In this document: positions 13,001-28,000 of the stretch, piece by piece
Layout of the letters: each line of letters begins with the position of its first letter
How positions within the stretch are numbered: the stretch's first letter is position 1
Origin: Siphonodentalium dalli
Lineage: Eukaryota; Mollusca; Scaphopoda; Gadilida; Siphonodentaliidae
Direction: 5' to 3'
DNA length: 64,000 bases
Assembly: GCA_032622095.1 (NCBI GenBank)
Contig: CP136063.1
Location: 216,275,982-216,339,981 of the forward strand
Notes under the pieces: generated by a model
Database searches by the model: none
Seen by the model: only the letters and a program-made list of their open reading frames with translations
What the model was told of the DNA's origin: nothing
Program-made: the position numbers and the translations under genes

Positions 13001-16000
13001 ATGGCATGCGTACAATATAATCATATTAGACTAGTGTTTTGGGGAAACATTGTTTCCAGACCACTGCTCAATCAACAGCTCAACAGCCCAATCAACTCAT
13101 AAAAACAGTGTCCTCAGTTTTAATGCCACCAAGGGCCATGGATGCTATTATGTCTAGGACTTTATATGTCGAGTGAAAGGAAGACTTTTAGCTACAGATG
13201 CATTCTCTGTTGTGGGGCAATAACTTGGTAACCCGAATGAACTCCATTTTACTTATATAGTCAATACTATTCCCGTGGCAAACTGCTTTTACCTAGGCAT
13301 TGCCTATTGCCTATAGGCTTATTTCGAGGGCTGAGTATGCTGGGTGTGGACGTGGCTTGGACATAGTTAAATATATCCTGTCAATGTGATCTACGGCATA
13401 TATGAGTGGATCTAATTCGGTGTATATATCTCAAATATCATGTAGCGGAACTTCCGAGGTTCGCTGAGAGCAAGTCAATCAATATTAAGCGATGGGCTAT
13501 TTAACCCTTTATTCAACAGAAGGGCCCTGTGCCAATGCATTCTCTTATATATGCGAGTCGACCATAGGTCGCCTCGCATATATAAGAGAATGCATTGGCT
13601 TAACACATTACAAATTATAAAATTGTTAAAGAATGTAAGAAAAAATGGTAAAAAAAATGCATTCTCTTATATATGCGAGGCGACCTATGGTCGACTCGCA
13701 TGTATAAGAGAATGCATTGGCACAGGGCATAACTGTAACTATCACAATGTGGTCAAGGAGCCGGTTCCAATGATATCCATATTTGTATGGTTCTATTGAG
13801 ACAGACCGAAGATATTTTAGGCTGTTGAAGCTTTATTTGGCCGGTTTTGGCCGGTTTGTTGGGTAAAGGGTTAAGAGCGTCCGTTCTGTTAAATTGCAAT
13901 CGGGGGAAACTTCTATAAACAAAAACAACAGATCGCTTAGATGCCTCAACCATGCACAGGCAGCACCAAGCCGTTGGGCATTATAAATACATATAAACGT
14001 TAGTATGTTTAATATAATATAAGGATTTTACATATACTGCTGTTTTTATTGGCTAATCGTCGCATCGGTGATATAATGTTCTATATCCATTTTATTTGTG
14101 GGGAAACTAGATTTTAAATTTGACCATCTGGTTTTCGTATATGTCTTCTTTATTTTCACCTTAGTTTTTTTTCCATTTTATCCTTGGATGTTTAAATTGT
14201 CTTGCTTTAAATGTCAGTATTATTCATGTCAAAAGTAATCGGACCGTGACCAAAATCAAACTTGGCCTTTGTCTTCTGAAATTTTAACATCGTACCAAAT
14301 ATCAAGAGATTCAGTTGAATTTAAAAACAATCGGATAACTGAAAGTAAAGTTATCATCTGGAAACCAAAATAATCGGAAAATTTTATGTCGACAAGGACC
14401 ATAACTCCGGCAAAAATGGGCGGACCGAACTTGACATGTATTTGGAGCTGATAACCTTACATACCAAATTTGGTTCAGATCCGATCACACAATCTAAAGT
14501 TATCATCCGGAAACCTCAGCACGACAAAATTCTAAGTCGAAAACGAACCATAACTCCGGCAGAAATGGGCAGACCGAACACATATTCGAGCTTGACCTCT
14601 GTTTTGAGCTAATAAACTCATATATCAAATTTGGTTTCGATCCGATAGCCAAAAAATAAAGTTATCATCCGGAAACTTTCCGCACGAATGTCCACACGCC
14701 CCGATGGACGGGCATCGGCTGTTTCAATAGTCCCCCAATTTTTTTTTCGGGGGACATTAACCCTTTACCCAACAAACCGGCCAAAACCGGCCAAATAAAG
14801 CTTCAACAGCCTAAAATATCTTCGGTCTGTCTGAATAGAACCATACAAATATGGATATCATTGGAACCGGCTCCTTGACCACATTGTGATAGTTAGTTAT
14901 GCCCTGTGCCAATGCATTCTCTTATATATGCGAGTCGACCATAGGTCGCCTCGCATATATAAGAGAATGCATTGGCCTAAAAAAAATCTTTTTTTAACAC
15001 TTTTTACCATTTTTTCTTACATTCTTTAACAATTTTATAATTTTTAATGTGTTGAGCCAATGCATTCTCTTATATATGCGAGGCGACCTATGGTCGACTC
15101 GCATATATAAGAGAATGCATTGGCACAGGGCCGTTCTGTTGGGTAAAGGGTTAACTAAAACCTCCATCGTTTCAGTCATCATCGTCGTCTGCAGCTATGA
15201 TGGAACCAGACTACCTCTTCGAGTTGGACATTGTGCTGACGCCGAAGGACGCGCATAGGATGTTGTCGTCTGCTACAAACCGAGCCAAGCGAAAATTCGC
15301 CGCGGAACCGGACGAAAAGTGGGACTTCCATTTGATCCCGTATACATTTGACAACTCACATAGTAAGGACGTCATTGTGATAAGCGTGATGCATATAGGG
15401 AATTATGTTACATGAAGTGTAGACGTGTTTTCAGTTAGAAACCATGTGAACTTTGATTGTATCAAGGAGACATATAATCGTTATGCCGCCAAATGAAATT
15501 AGTAATTGACGTACCACGGGGGTAAAAAAGACCAATGAATACACGAAATACTTATATACCGACTTGTTATTTGTCAGTAAGATGTACCAATGTTACCAAA
15601 ACAAAAATTACTAACATAAAAAAAAATATTTTCAACTTTTCCACAGAGAAGCAAAATTAATGCTCTTTATGTTTATCGTATCAGGAAGAAGCTGACATAG
15701 AATGATAACATCCTGCAATGGAAACGTGCCAAATGTTTTTTCCAGATAATTAGTTTGAATTCAGCAAGTCGTTCATGGTTCATAAACGTTGCTAACGATA
15801 AACGTCATGGCTATTGAAGTTCACCGCAAGCATTTTCACGGACCTGACTTGACACAATTTACAAAATAGATAAGGTTTATGGAATCATTAACCCTTTGAG
15901 TGCCAGGTCCGATATTTTGTATCAACCCATATACCCTGTGCCAATGCATTCTCTTATATATGCGAGTCGACCATAGGTCGCCTCGCATATATAAGAGAAT

Positions 16001-19000
16001 GCATTGGCCTAACAAATTTTCATCATTTGTTATTATTTTTTACAATTTTTTACAATTTTAATAATTGTTTCTTATATTCTTTAACATGCTTATTTTGTAG
16101 GTTTAGGGCCAGGGAATCTTACGTTTTTCATGGGCATCAAAATTATTACTATAAATACTTGGTGATAGTTTTGAGTTATAACATGCCCTATAGCATGCTT
16201 AAGCATACTAAAAAAAAAAATTCAACCAAAAAAAAAACAAAAACAAATGAGGTTTTTAGGGCCAATTTTACAGAACGTAAATTAGGGCCGATGAGATCGG
16301 CCCGTGGCACTCAAAGGGTTAATCATTAAAGGTCTATACTTTTTCATATTGTAGGCATTGAAAATTTAAACTCTTCATTCAGATGGTAGCTACACGAAGC
16401 CAGTACCGGTATATAAATATTTTGAAGTAATTTTCGAGCTATTTTATTTCCTGAAAGACGAAAAGGCGTATACAATAACTGGTCTTTAATTACTAACTTG
16501 ACCATTACATGTTGTACATTTCGTATATTAAAGCCAAATGAAGGTTTGCGCCCCAGAATACACATAATATTCGCTTTTGATTTTTTCCCGGTATCGAGAT
16601 AGGTCGATATAAATACTTGAACTACCTTTCTGTGGGCACAGAAAAACGCATTGAAGTCAAACAAAAATTCAACTTTGAACATGGTGTTTGGTCCCAAAAC
16701 AAACAGCCATATGCACTGCAAGGAACACAAAAGATCGTTCCGCGTTAGTCTATTCCTGATATGGTAGAAATTTGGTTTATTTCACTTCTGTGCGAAAAAT
16801 GGAAAACAGCTGGTAAATGGCTGTAACCATGGCAAGTATTTTTCAAAGCATCTATGATATCGGTATATCAATATTTCATGTAATTTGTTAACCTATCTTG
16901 TACCTCCTTCTAAATTACGTTGACAAAAACTGAGCCATGTCCGTTTAATGTAGACTTGATGGTAACGGGCACTGCAATGGGATGATTTCGTTGGTGAGAA
17001 AGTTATAGTTTTAACGAACCCAAAGCGCGGGAATGTATAGCATGGCGAGAAGGCATGCATTTGGGTCTTCAATAGGAACTTCCGGCTGTGGTCGATAGGA
17101 ATTATATTCCCCATGGCATAAGACGCGAAGCATATGTATAGGCGTCAACAATGGCTGACTCGGTCACTCTCAACGGTTTTTGTAAAAGGTTACTCAGTTT
17201 CCAGAAATTGTGATAAAGTTATCGATGTTAATAATTTCATGTATAGCAAGCAAATATTAATTTGTAAAAACGGTCCGTCTGTCTGTCTGTCCGTCAACAT
17301 TTTGGATTCCGGATGATAACTTGAGTTTTGATTATTTTATCACAGCTATGTGGCACAGTCATACCAAAATACAGGTCAAGTTAGAATTTGGGTTCGGCCC
17401 GATGAATTTTGCCAGAGTTGTGGGTCTTTCTCGACTTGGAAAATTAAATTTTTACAACAACATTTTGGTTTCCGGATGATAACTTGAGTTTGGATTATTT
17501 GTTATCACATATCACAACTAAACTTTGTATGTGGCTCAGTCATACCAAAATACAGGTTCGAATCTGTGTTTGGTTCGATGAGTTGTGGGCCTTTTTTATT
17601 TAGGAATTTTGCATATTCTTGCTTTCCAGATGATATTGTGCGTTATTCTATTGGACTCTTTTTTTTTATGTTAGTTTAGTACCTCGCAGTGCAGGCCAAA
17701 TCGAATTGGGGTTTGGTATCTGATAGCCAATTTTCTTTTATAGCAATTGAAATATGACAATTATTGACTTTACAAACGGGCGTATTAAGCCGGTGAAAGT
17801 GACAAATCCAACTCAACTAGGATGGGGTAAATCACATATGTCGTCCCCCATCTTGCATATAGCCTGGCCATCTCTGCCATACTTTGCTCGTATTTATAAT
17901 CGCTCAGTAATAGTTTCAATTTAAGACCTAGCAAATGCCATAGAATAGTGGATCCACGGGGAAATTTAAGAGAGTTAATAGGTAATGTGGTGTATGTATT
18001 TTTCGACTATAAACTACTTGTACATGGTCGTTGCGTATGTGGTTACATTTAACTATAATCCTATGAGCAATTGTACTTATGAGACAGTGCAAATTTAGTT
18101 TATAGTTCAATGTTCAAAGCGCATAATAGAAACCTTAAAATGTGCATATAGTGTCTTAAGTGCGACGTCGGAATGCAGCGGCCATTTGAGCTTCCTTTTT
18201 TGGGGTAGCTTCGGTGGCCGTGTGGTATTGGCGTCGGACTTTGAGTCGCAAGGCGCGCTCGTCGTCATGGGCCGGGAGTTAGAAATACTTAGAATCCCAC
18301 CCAAACGCAAAAAAATGTGCAAAAAAATTACACTTTCTTCTAATAATAAGGCGCCTAATGTGTGTTGTATACCCCCAGACATGTTCAAAGAGCAACGCTT
18401 GGCATGTCTCGGAGACGTATATATAACATGCTACTGTGCCATATCTGCTAAATAATCCTATGTCTTACCTATATATTTACTTGAATATAATATATGGTAC
18501 CATAATAGTATAAATGACCATAATCACAACCAACACGTAACAGTAAATTTGTGTTCGCTCTGCATTTAAACCGATTTTTTGTTCCTTGTATGTGTGTGGC
18601 AGGTTTACATATAGACCCAGCGATCAGTTTACGTCGAATTGGAGATTTTTATGTGAAATATTCAATAATATTTATAAACACTTTTTATTCACGATTGGGA
18701 ATCACGCGGTTTCGAGGTTGGTGAGTACCACGGATTCAAAATCTGCAAACGCACAAAAATATAATATATGAGAAAATGACACAAAACATAGCATTTTGAC
18801 TGTTACGAGCACATGCTAGTTTATTTTTAAAACAAGTTGATACCTTATTTGTTCGGAAATACTCAGTATTTTTCTATAACATTCTGAGCAAAGTTTCCAG
18901 TCGGAGGTTCGTGGAATACATAAGTCCATACATCTAGGAGCATCCTTCGACTGACAACTTTGGTCAGAATGTTACGACAAACAACTGTGAGTTAGGACAC

Positions 19001-22000
19001 AAATGCGGTATCAGCTTGTTTGGAGAATAGTATAGCATATGCTTCTATAGCTGCCAAAATACTATGTAATATATCAGTATCCTAGTTTACTACCCTTTTC
19101 CTCGTTTCTGGTCGTGTTTGCGATTGCCTCGGCCATTTTGAATGCGTGATACTCATAAACTTGAAACCTCGTGATTTCCACCGTGTTATTGAAGGCACTC
19201 ACCTTCGTTTTGTGGCGGAGAAATACGTACACATTAACCACAAGCGGAAGTTCCTCTCCAGATTTCTATTGCATAGCCAACTGTTGTGGATGCACGGTTG
19301 AGGATCACGTGGTTTCCAGTTGATGAATATCACGCATTCAAAATGGCCGTGGCGATCTAAAACGCGACCAGAAGCGAAGAAAAGGGTATAATAAACTAAG
19401 ATATGACATATTACATATTATTTTGAGAGCTATGAGCAGATGCTATACTATTTTTCAAACAAGCTGATACTTCATTTATGTCCAAATCATATTTGTTTGC
19501 TCTAATATTCTGACCAAATTTGTCAGTGTCTTGTGTATTCCACGAACTTCCGACTGGCAACTTTGGTCAGAATGTTATAGAAAACCAATAAGTATTTCCG
19601 AACAAATAAGGTATCAACTTGTTTTAAAAATAAACTAGCACGTGCTCGTAACAGTCAAAATGCTATGTTTTGTGTCAGTTCCTCATATATTATGATTTTA
19701 TGTGCGTTTGCACCAGGCTCGGCCTGTTTGTATGCGTGGTACTCACCAACATCGAAACCACGTGATTCCCCACCGTGGGACGAGGATGTAAGCGGCTATG
19801 ATTGATTTCCTGATACTTGTTTAAGGTTGGATTTTTTTATCCTGTGCCAATGCATTCTCTTATATATGCGAGTCGACCATAGGTCGCCTCGCATATATAA
19901 GATAATGCATTGGCCTAACAATTTTTTACAATTTTAATAATTTTTTCTTGTATTCTTTAACAATTTTATAATTTCACCCATACAGAGCCCCAGACAAACA
20001 TGAGCAGACGACACTCTTCTATATGATTCTATATATGTGTGGGGCTCCCTGCAGGGTAATGGATGTTTTTTATTTTATGTCCTAAAAATTGTAAGAAACA
20101 TTTATTTAAAAAACATGATAAAATATTGTTAGGCCAATTGCATTCTCTTATATATGCGAGGCGACCTATGGTCGACTCGCATATATAAGAGAATGCATTG
20201 GCACAGGGTAAAAAAAAATCATGCCAAAACCAATGGTTTATCTTCATGTCTTATGTGGTACTACGATAATATATACTTTTTAATAGGTGCGAAGGAGAAG
20301 CAGTACATTATAGTAACTATCCGGTATTGGGAGCGCTTTACCTGTTTACAGTTCAAGGACGTGACGGGCCAGAATTACACTGGAAAGCCTCACATTATGT
20401 TTACGAAAGGCATCGGGTGAGTCCAAAGCAACTTTTAGTCTTATAGTACATAAATATACAGATGTCATAGGGTGGATATACACGTGTATGTAATCTCTGT
20501 ACATATCGTGCATTTGGCGATCTACATGGGATTATTTCGCGCTCCGCGTGTATACTAATGTAGAGCTTTGCCTGGGCGCTGGGGGTTTTATTTATAAGAA
20601 TGGGAATTTTTGGGACGGATTTAAAAGTCGAACTGCGACCCGGAGGACGAGTCCGGTAAAAGGTGTAGTTGTGAATTTCAATTTCGTTATTGTCCTTTAC
20701 ACTAATATGTCAATAATGTTGATTTTTGGTTTGTGACAAGCTATGTCAATTACAAATAAAAGAAATGAAAAAGAAAATTTGTAAGTCTTCTATTTAAACT
20801 TTTATAGACATTTTTAGTTCTGCAGCCCACTGGGGGTTGTGGTCGGAGACGGCCGAGTCGGCCGCCGGTTCGTTAATGTTATTATTGTTATTTTAACGGA
20901 ATTCTGAGTTGGTCATTCGCGAAACCAATATATTTTATATTCTATGATTACAATCATGGGTATATAATATATGATCTTGAGCGCGTTACCATTTCTGACA
21001 TAGGTTTTCTTGTATTTGTCTGCTGACAACCCAAACATTGAGCCAAGGAGCCTTTAACTCGGACGTATAGTCGACATGCCGCTTAAAATAATGTTCTGAT
21101 TAAATAATTAACAGTAGTCTCTTGATATGTATACCAGTGGTGACGCAGGTCCCTAATGTCACTCCTGATTTATCTCAACGTGATGCATAGTTTGGCGAGT
21201 GAAGTCAAGGAGTTAGACCATCTTGTGTCTTGCTTCGTGACGTACAGACAATCATATAGAGAGAAAGGAGTCAAAACATGAGGGCGACACCCTGAAATGA
21301 ATTACAGACCACATATAGTCAAATAGTTACCTATACTCCAATGCTTACGGGCAGATGCGTGACAACATGATGTGTCGGAAGGGAGCTCTCTCGAAATCAG
21401 GAGAGGGGGGTTCTTGAAAAATCGTGGATACAAGGGAAGGCAAATATTTGTTGTGTGTATGCGATAAAAGTAAATATTGAGACCCCCTTCCGTTAATTAA
21501 TGCTCTATTTTGGGTCCATTTTATAACCATGGACAATTATATTCATTCATTTAGGTATTTCATAATTTGTCTTTAAGCGTGCATTGAGAACAAAATATTA
21601 CATTGCATTCATACAAATCTGCGATTGTGGACTTAGACTCCACCCAATCGGAGCTTGTATCCTGGATTTGTTTGGCGACACCTTTCTAAACTTGGTCAAA
21701 TATTCAACATGTACTTGGGAACCTAATACCCCAAGACAACGGCAGTTGCCATGCAGTATGAATTTTCAACCACCATTTAATGTTAAATGTGTTGTTTTAA
21801 CACCATAAGTTTTGACAATTGTCGATCATAGTTTGGATTTGAATGGTCGTTGCACATCGGAAATATCTAAATCATATATGTATTATGTTGAAAACCCCTG
21901 CAGTGTGAAAGCCTTAAATATTGTCGAATGTCAGTTTATATTGAATGATTGAAAAGAGATTAAATTGTGTGATAGTTGGTGCCCTCGTGGCTAGTAATTG

Positions 22001-25000
22001 GACCAACATTCAAAACATGCCAGATCAGGACCTAAATTGAAAATAGCGTCACACATTTAAATAAAATGAAAATAATATTAAATATAGTATGAAAAGAAAA
22101 GAAGAAAACAAATTCACGGATATAATTTACCTGAAATAGTTCACAAAAGTGTCAAAATCTTTTCTCCCGGGATTTTGTCTTCAAAGTTGTTTGCATGTCC
22201 TCATCTTTTTCGATTTTCTACCACCACCCATCGTCTCATCCACCACATCAGAGAAACCTTATAGAGAGATACGACACTCGCATACAGCTTTATGTAATTA
22301 ATTTGCACTCTTAGCGTGGGTTTCTGAGAGGGTCTCTATGCCAGGAGAGATGGCTGGCAGTAGAAAACTAATAGGGAATAAACAATGTTTTATCACATAA
22401 TCTGTCATGTTTGTCCAGTGCCGGTTTCAAAGACACACACAAATCACACACACGCCCATGCTAGTGGAGATAAGAAAAATTGATACTATGTAATTCACGC
22501 TACTGCCCAGCGGCGATAACCACGCCTGCCATAAATTGCCAGTCTGAATTACAGCAGGTTAGACATCACGCGTCGATATGTCTGACAACAAGGAACGACG
22601 TGTTTCAAATTTGGTGGACTTATCACCAGAATTCGCTGGATTGTTCTTCAATTCGACTTGTACTTCATTGAAATCGCGACAACAAGAATACAAGTACTTT
22701 AGTGAAGGCTACATACATTCAGTTTCAATGTTTATTTGCGACGACAAGCTCTTTATTGGGGCAAATTACCACCGAAGCATGATGAAAAATGAACCTGCAC
22801 ATGGCGTCGATTTTGAGATTAATTGTTCGATAAATTCGGATATTCACTGTTCTTGTCAAGCTGGATATGTAACACATAATAAATATTCAATGTTATTATA
22901 ACATAACTCTTCACAATAGACACACGATCTATCAATTTATAGATAGTGTACCATACAATTTCCCTATTTCGATAACAAATTCGAGGACTTGTATGTTTTC
23001 ATCCGTTGTAGTCAGTTTTTTGTACTTTTCCGAAGATGCACCATACTGGTATCAAAAAGTGTTCCATGTCATAATTGATTGTTTTTTTCTGGATAACTGA
23101 TTGTTTTTTTCTGGATAATGATACATATTCTAATAGATGGGCAATATTGGATCCTATACTGGACTTATGAACGTGAACCTATTGATCATATATGGAGATG
23201 GTTTTGTCACCGACCACCTTCAACCTCTTTGACTAAACTATATATACGTACGTAGCAGCCCACCATCCTCCCCGATACACCGAAGCATCTGATATTTGTT
23301 TTTTTCTTTATTAACTCCTTAGTCACTAATTTATAATTTGAAAATAACACGCATATACAGAAAGTGGGGGCAATGCCATATACATAGGTTCCAATACATA
23401 CGGCATATATTGCTCTATATTGTTTATATATGTCCTAGAATAATATAGGGACTGTTTGTCGTGTGTATGGAGCCTCTCTGTTGTAACTTGTAATAATTTT
23501 CCCACAATGACGTAGAGCAGACCACCCTATTACCAAGAAGGGCGTTATGGAACAACATCTGTACAATATATAATAATCCTTTTATTTCAGACAAAAAGAA
23601 CGCCCTTATCCCTGCCACGTGGGTGTGTATGGGCTATGTAAAAACGTGACTTATATATCTAAGGAATTAATAAAGACATTTAAATTTAAAAAAACAAAAT
23701 GTTATAATAACAATTAATAATATTCATAATTGGCACATTACGCGTATAGAAGAAACATGTTTCAGTATATTGAGAAATTATTTTTCATATCACAGTTCCC
23801 TAATATTCCATTGGTCTGTCATAATGTTTGTGTATGTAAGTCCACGTATAAATGCCATGAATACCATTTATTCACAAAATATACCAATAAATGCTGTATA
23901 ATGTACCAAATCTAACCATCACAAAATCCGAAAGCTATCAGGAAGAGGCGCCCTAATCAGCCTGTATTAATCGACAACAGGTGAATTTAACATGTGCTGT
24001 CATATACTTTGGCCATTTTAGTGTCCCTCTTTCCCCAACAAATCATCCCTTGGAGATTATAACACTATGTGGTCCATTATCTCAAATGTGTACATAGTTT
24101 GATTTGATAGTTTTAACTAATAAGCTTATCTAGCACTTCCTAATCCCCTCATCATATTTCCATTTGTCACCTCTCTGGCTCAACCTTCATAATTTACTAA
24201 TCCAAAAAGCCCATAGGGCGAAGCTTTCGCATTCTGTTACTGTTATATTATTATATTGTGTCAACTTGTACATGAAACCAATACTCTTTTATACAAAACA
24301 AAATCAAAGCGACATAGAGCTGGGACTAATATAATATGTGTTATATTAGTCCCAGCATAGAGTAAGCCGGTAAAATGAGTCTTTTTGTCTAACCGCCTGT
24401 TCGCGGAAGCGACCATTGCTCCAGGCTGTATAATGCAATTATCTCATTGGCTCACATAGCTAATTGCGGTAGGGTCAATTGCAGATGAATCATTTTTAGT
24501 AACTTTCTATCCTTACGATTCTTTGTTTTCTGTTTAGTGTCGTGATGTTGGAATTTCAATGTTGCATGGATTCTCAGAATGATAAATAGATCCGTGATTT
24601 TCTTGCCAACTGAATCACAACATTGGAAATTGACATCACTGGCACCATGCATGGATGCTCTCAGCCTTGCATGTATCTTGCCAATGTACATTACATTTGG
24701 AAAAAGGGTGACAAATATTCCTTCAAGGAGAGTGAATTTCATGAAGGTTTCATCAGTCGGGATTTTGAGTCCCCCATATTCTCCTCTGGGTTGATTAATG
24801 TCTTTCAGAAAAGTGAATATTTTTTCTCTCTCACCATCTGATTGCTTTTTTTTCACAATTAAATGATCTACACAATTGCAGCTTGTGTGGTTTTGTATGT
24901 TGCTTTAAAGGTGCAGTATCCTGAAATGTACATTAATACATTAGATATTGGCAATGATGCCACAATATCACTGATACCTGTGACAATTTGTGCTGGAGAG

Positions 25001-28000
25001 TCTTGGGGTATTTGAAAATCTAAATAATTTGGTTGGCTTGATTGTTTGGTACAGATACTTCCGATGGTAACTAAAATGTTTTCGGCGGTTTTAGTGTTTC
25101 AGTGACAAAGCATTTCCTAAATGAATTGGCGAAGTGGTCAGCCTCTCGATTGTCCCGAAATTCACCTGAAGATCTGATACCTGAAAACAGGTTCTCTAGA
25201 TAATCCTGATTTAGTATGTTAGTAAGGAGGTATTTAATTCCGTCTTCAGATAGTGGCTTCCAACGTTCCAACAGACAAGCGATGGAAACTCTCCATCCAT
25301 TTAGGAAGCTCCGTCTTGTTTCCAATTGGTCTCATTTTCTCCATTTTTAAATATAGTAAACCTCTTCATTTATACACTCCAATATATATAATACAACTGA
25401 TTTGTGTATATGTAAATTATAATGGGCTATGTACATGTGTACATTGAAATATTTCTCCGATTATATTGCTACATATGGCAAAAATGCTATATAAGGTCAA
25501 ACTTGGAATTTGAAAATTAGTTCTCGCAAATTCTATAGTTGTTGTGTAAATTATCTATATAATTGTGAGCTATCAAATAAATAACATCTCGCTTGTCATT
25601 CTTCCATCTGGCATTGCCACAATTGATAGCTGTGCAATGTGTTTTGGACTTTTTTGGTGCTTTTTCCAGGAACGCGGTGCTTGCTTCGGTATCCATTTGG
25701 GGTCTTACTTTCTACACAGGTACTGAGTGTTGATCATTTTCTATAATCAGCCTTATATACATTGTACCCCACAATTATGGCAATGGATTTCCTCTATGTG
25801 GGAGGCATTTTAATAATTCTCCATAGTATATCATATATATCACATACGAAAAAAGTTAAAGTAGACCTTTCTTGTGTTTCGGAAGTAATATATTCACAAT
25901 CAGTGGCATATGTATGCCACCATAGTTGATATGTTTGCTTATAACCCACACATATTTTCCACCAATTCCGGTCATAAGTCTTATGCTATCAGCATTATTC
26001 ACCAGAGCCACACACATTTTTAATTATCTGAACTGATAAGAACACAGTGCTATGTTTCCTCAATTTTATAAAAGTGAAATGATTTCATTCATGCTGTTAA
26101 TTGAAACTTAATCATCGTTTTATATAATGTAGGTAGAGGTTTCCAATGCATTTTCATTAGAGATCCAGTGCGTTGACCCTCTCAGGCATCAGTGGAGGTC
26201 ATTACAGGTTTAGCGCTGAGTGTCGTATCTCTCTATAAAGTAACTCTGACCACATCCTGTTCAAATGACGCTTCTGGTGTTCATGTATTAACAAAATGCC
26301 AGATATCAGACATAATTTATTCAGTTCGGTATCCGTGACAGGAGACATGTTTATGACTGGCCTAAAAGTTCCTGATAGCAAAATTAACAAACAAAAACGG
26401 GGAGTGAGAGAGGTAAGGATTTAAAAATTAGCGGCCGTCTTCACCGATCAATTTATTGAAAAGAAAGATTAACACAAACCACTTCGCTTATCCCTACCAG
26501 CAAAAATATAGTTCCCCTCGGGAATTATTCCAATTTATTCATAATATAAATAAAATTGCATTACATTCTTGTTCTTCATAATTATGTTTTAATTTTATCT
26601 AAGTACTTCCCCTATCATTTTATAGCTTACTTTTTGCGGTATGGCTTGTGATCTATGCCGGTGAAAAGATCTCGCTATCAAACATGTTTGCGGTTGTAAA
26701 AGATTCTAGTTTAAATTCACGCACCTTGTCAACCATTTGGGATAAAATACGTTGCTCTTACGACTATGTTATTTGGAAGTGATAGTGATTAAAGACATAT
26801 TATGTACTTATTCTGGTGGGTGAAACTGATACGTTAGTATTAGGTGATATGATAACTGGAGGAATGTAACATTCTACTAACATCGCCGAAAATTTGAAGC
26901 AAATCGACCGTACCACTCCATAGAAACATCGTCAGAACTACGCTCAATTGTAAATATTTACGACTCGATTCGGGACGCATCTATCGGCGATAAACTAACG
27001 AAAACGATTTCGCCATCGAGAGTCACTGCATTTAATTCATATATAAGAATGATGGTGTGTGTTGTCGATTTGGATATACTATTTGTAAACATTACTACTT
27101 TGAACAAGATTATTCTATTTGATCACCATACCGGAGTGTTTCACATCACTTTAATATATGGTGAAGTGTAACAGAATGTGTCTCATAGCAACACTACCCA
27201 TGCACGTACAGGTATATCATAGTTTTATTTGAGAACAACTGTAACTGCTTTGAAATTCTCACACATGACTTGATGGCTATATGTTTTTTTTCGGTATCTT
27301 TGTTGTTCAGTGTCCGAGAATCCATATCAAGGCGCGCGTGAAATTGTTGGTGCTTTTCACAGGTAATATGTTGGACACATCGGCAAATCTAACACTGTCA
27401 AACCTCAGTAATGGGAATAAAGGTACTGAAACAAACAACGAATGTATTTGTTATCGAAATGAAAAATGTTCGCATGTTAAAAAGTGGGCGGAGTGACAAT
27501 AATAAAGAAAGAGAGAAATTATGGACAGAACAAACCTATTCATGTAATATCTACTTTCATTTTCACATATGGTTCAACCATGTACATCTAACGACAGAGG
27601 GGTGTCTTTCCAGAAACTATGTGAACGGCGAAAAAAATCGTTCATTGTTCCTCATACATTAATTTGTCGGTGAATTGAAGGCATGTGCACAAGTATCCAA
27701 CACATGACCCGGTCTTCGTTGCAATATATTTTCAGATGCTGGTCATACGTTGGCAGACAGACAACAAAGATTCCACAGGAGGTGTCGGTTGGTGCAGAAT
27801 GCTTTCAGGTACATATTAACTCATTGTCCGGAACCCGCGTTCATATATCCCTTCTGTATATATGTCTGGACCCTTAACCCTCTCATGGTGGGAATTGCGC
27901 TGGTGCAGCATTACATATCATGTGTCAGTGTATTCTCGTATATATGCGAGTCTCACACATATAGGGAGCATCGCTCGCATGTATAAGATAATTCACTAGC

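Noticed and set aside
13551-13799. Recurring open frames beginning MRVDHRSPRIYKRMHW or MRGDLWSTRIYKRMHW (13551, 15049, 20154, 37576, 37896, 38649, 53406, 53509, 55377)
   Set aside because: They are translations of the 69-base hairpin repeat in whichever frame is open; identical peptide, unrelated ends, no start or codon evidence.
16344-16730. 128-codon minus-strand frame
   Set aside because: Overlaps a dispersed repeat shared with 58310-58420; no recognised motif and no splice context.
18210-18290. tRNA-like stretch (GTGGCCGTGTGGTATTGGCG...)
   Set aside because: Resembles an A-box/D-arm, but no anticodon stem or GTTCGAATC-type T-arm follows at the right spacing.
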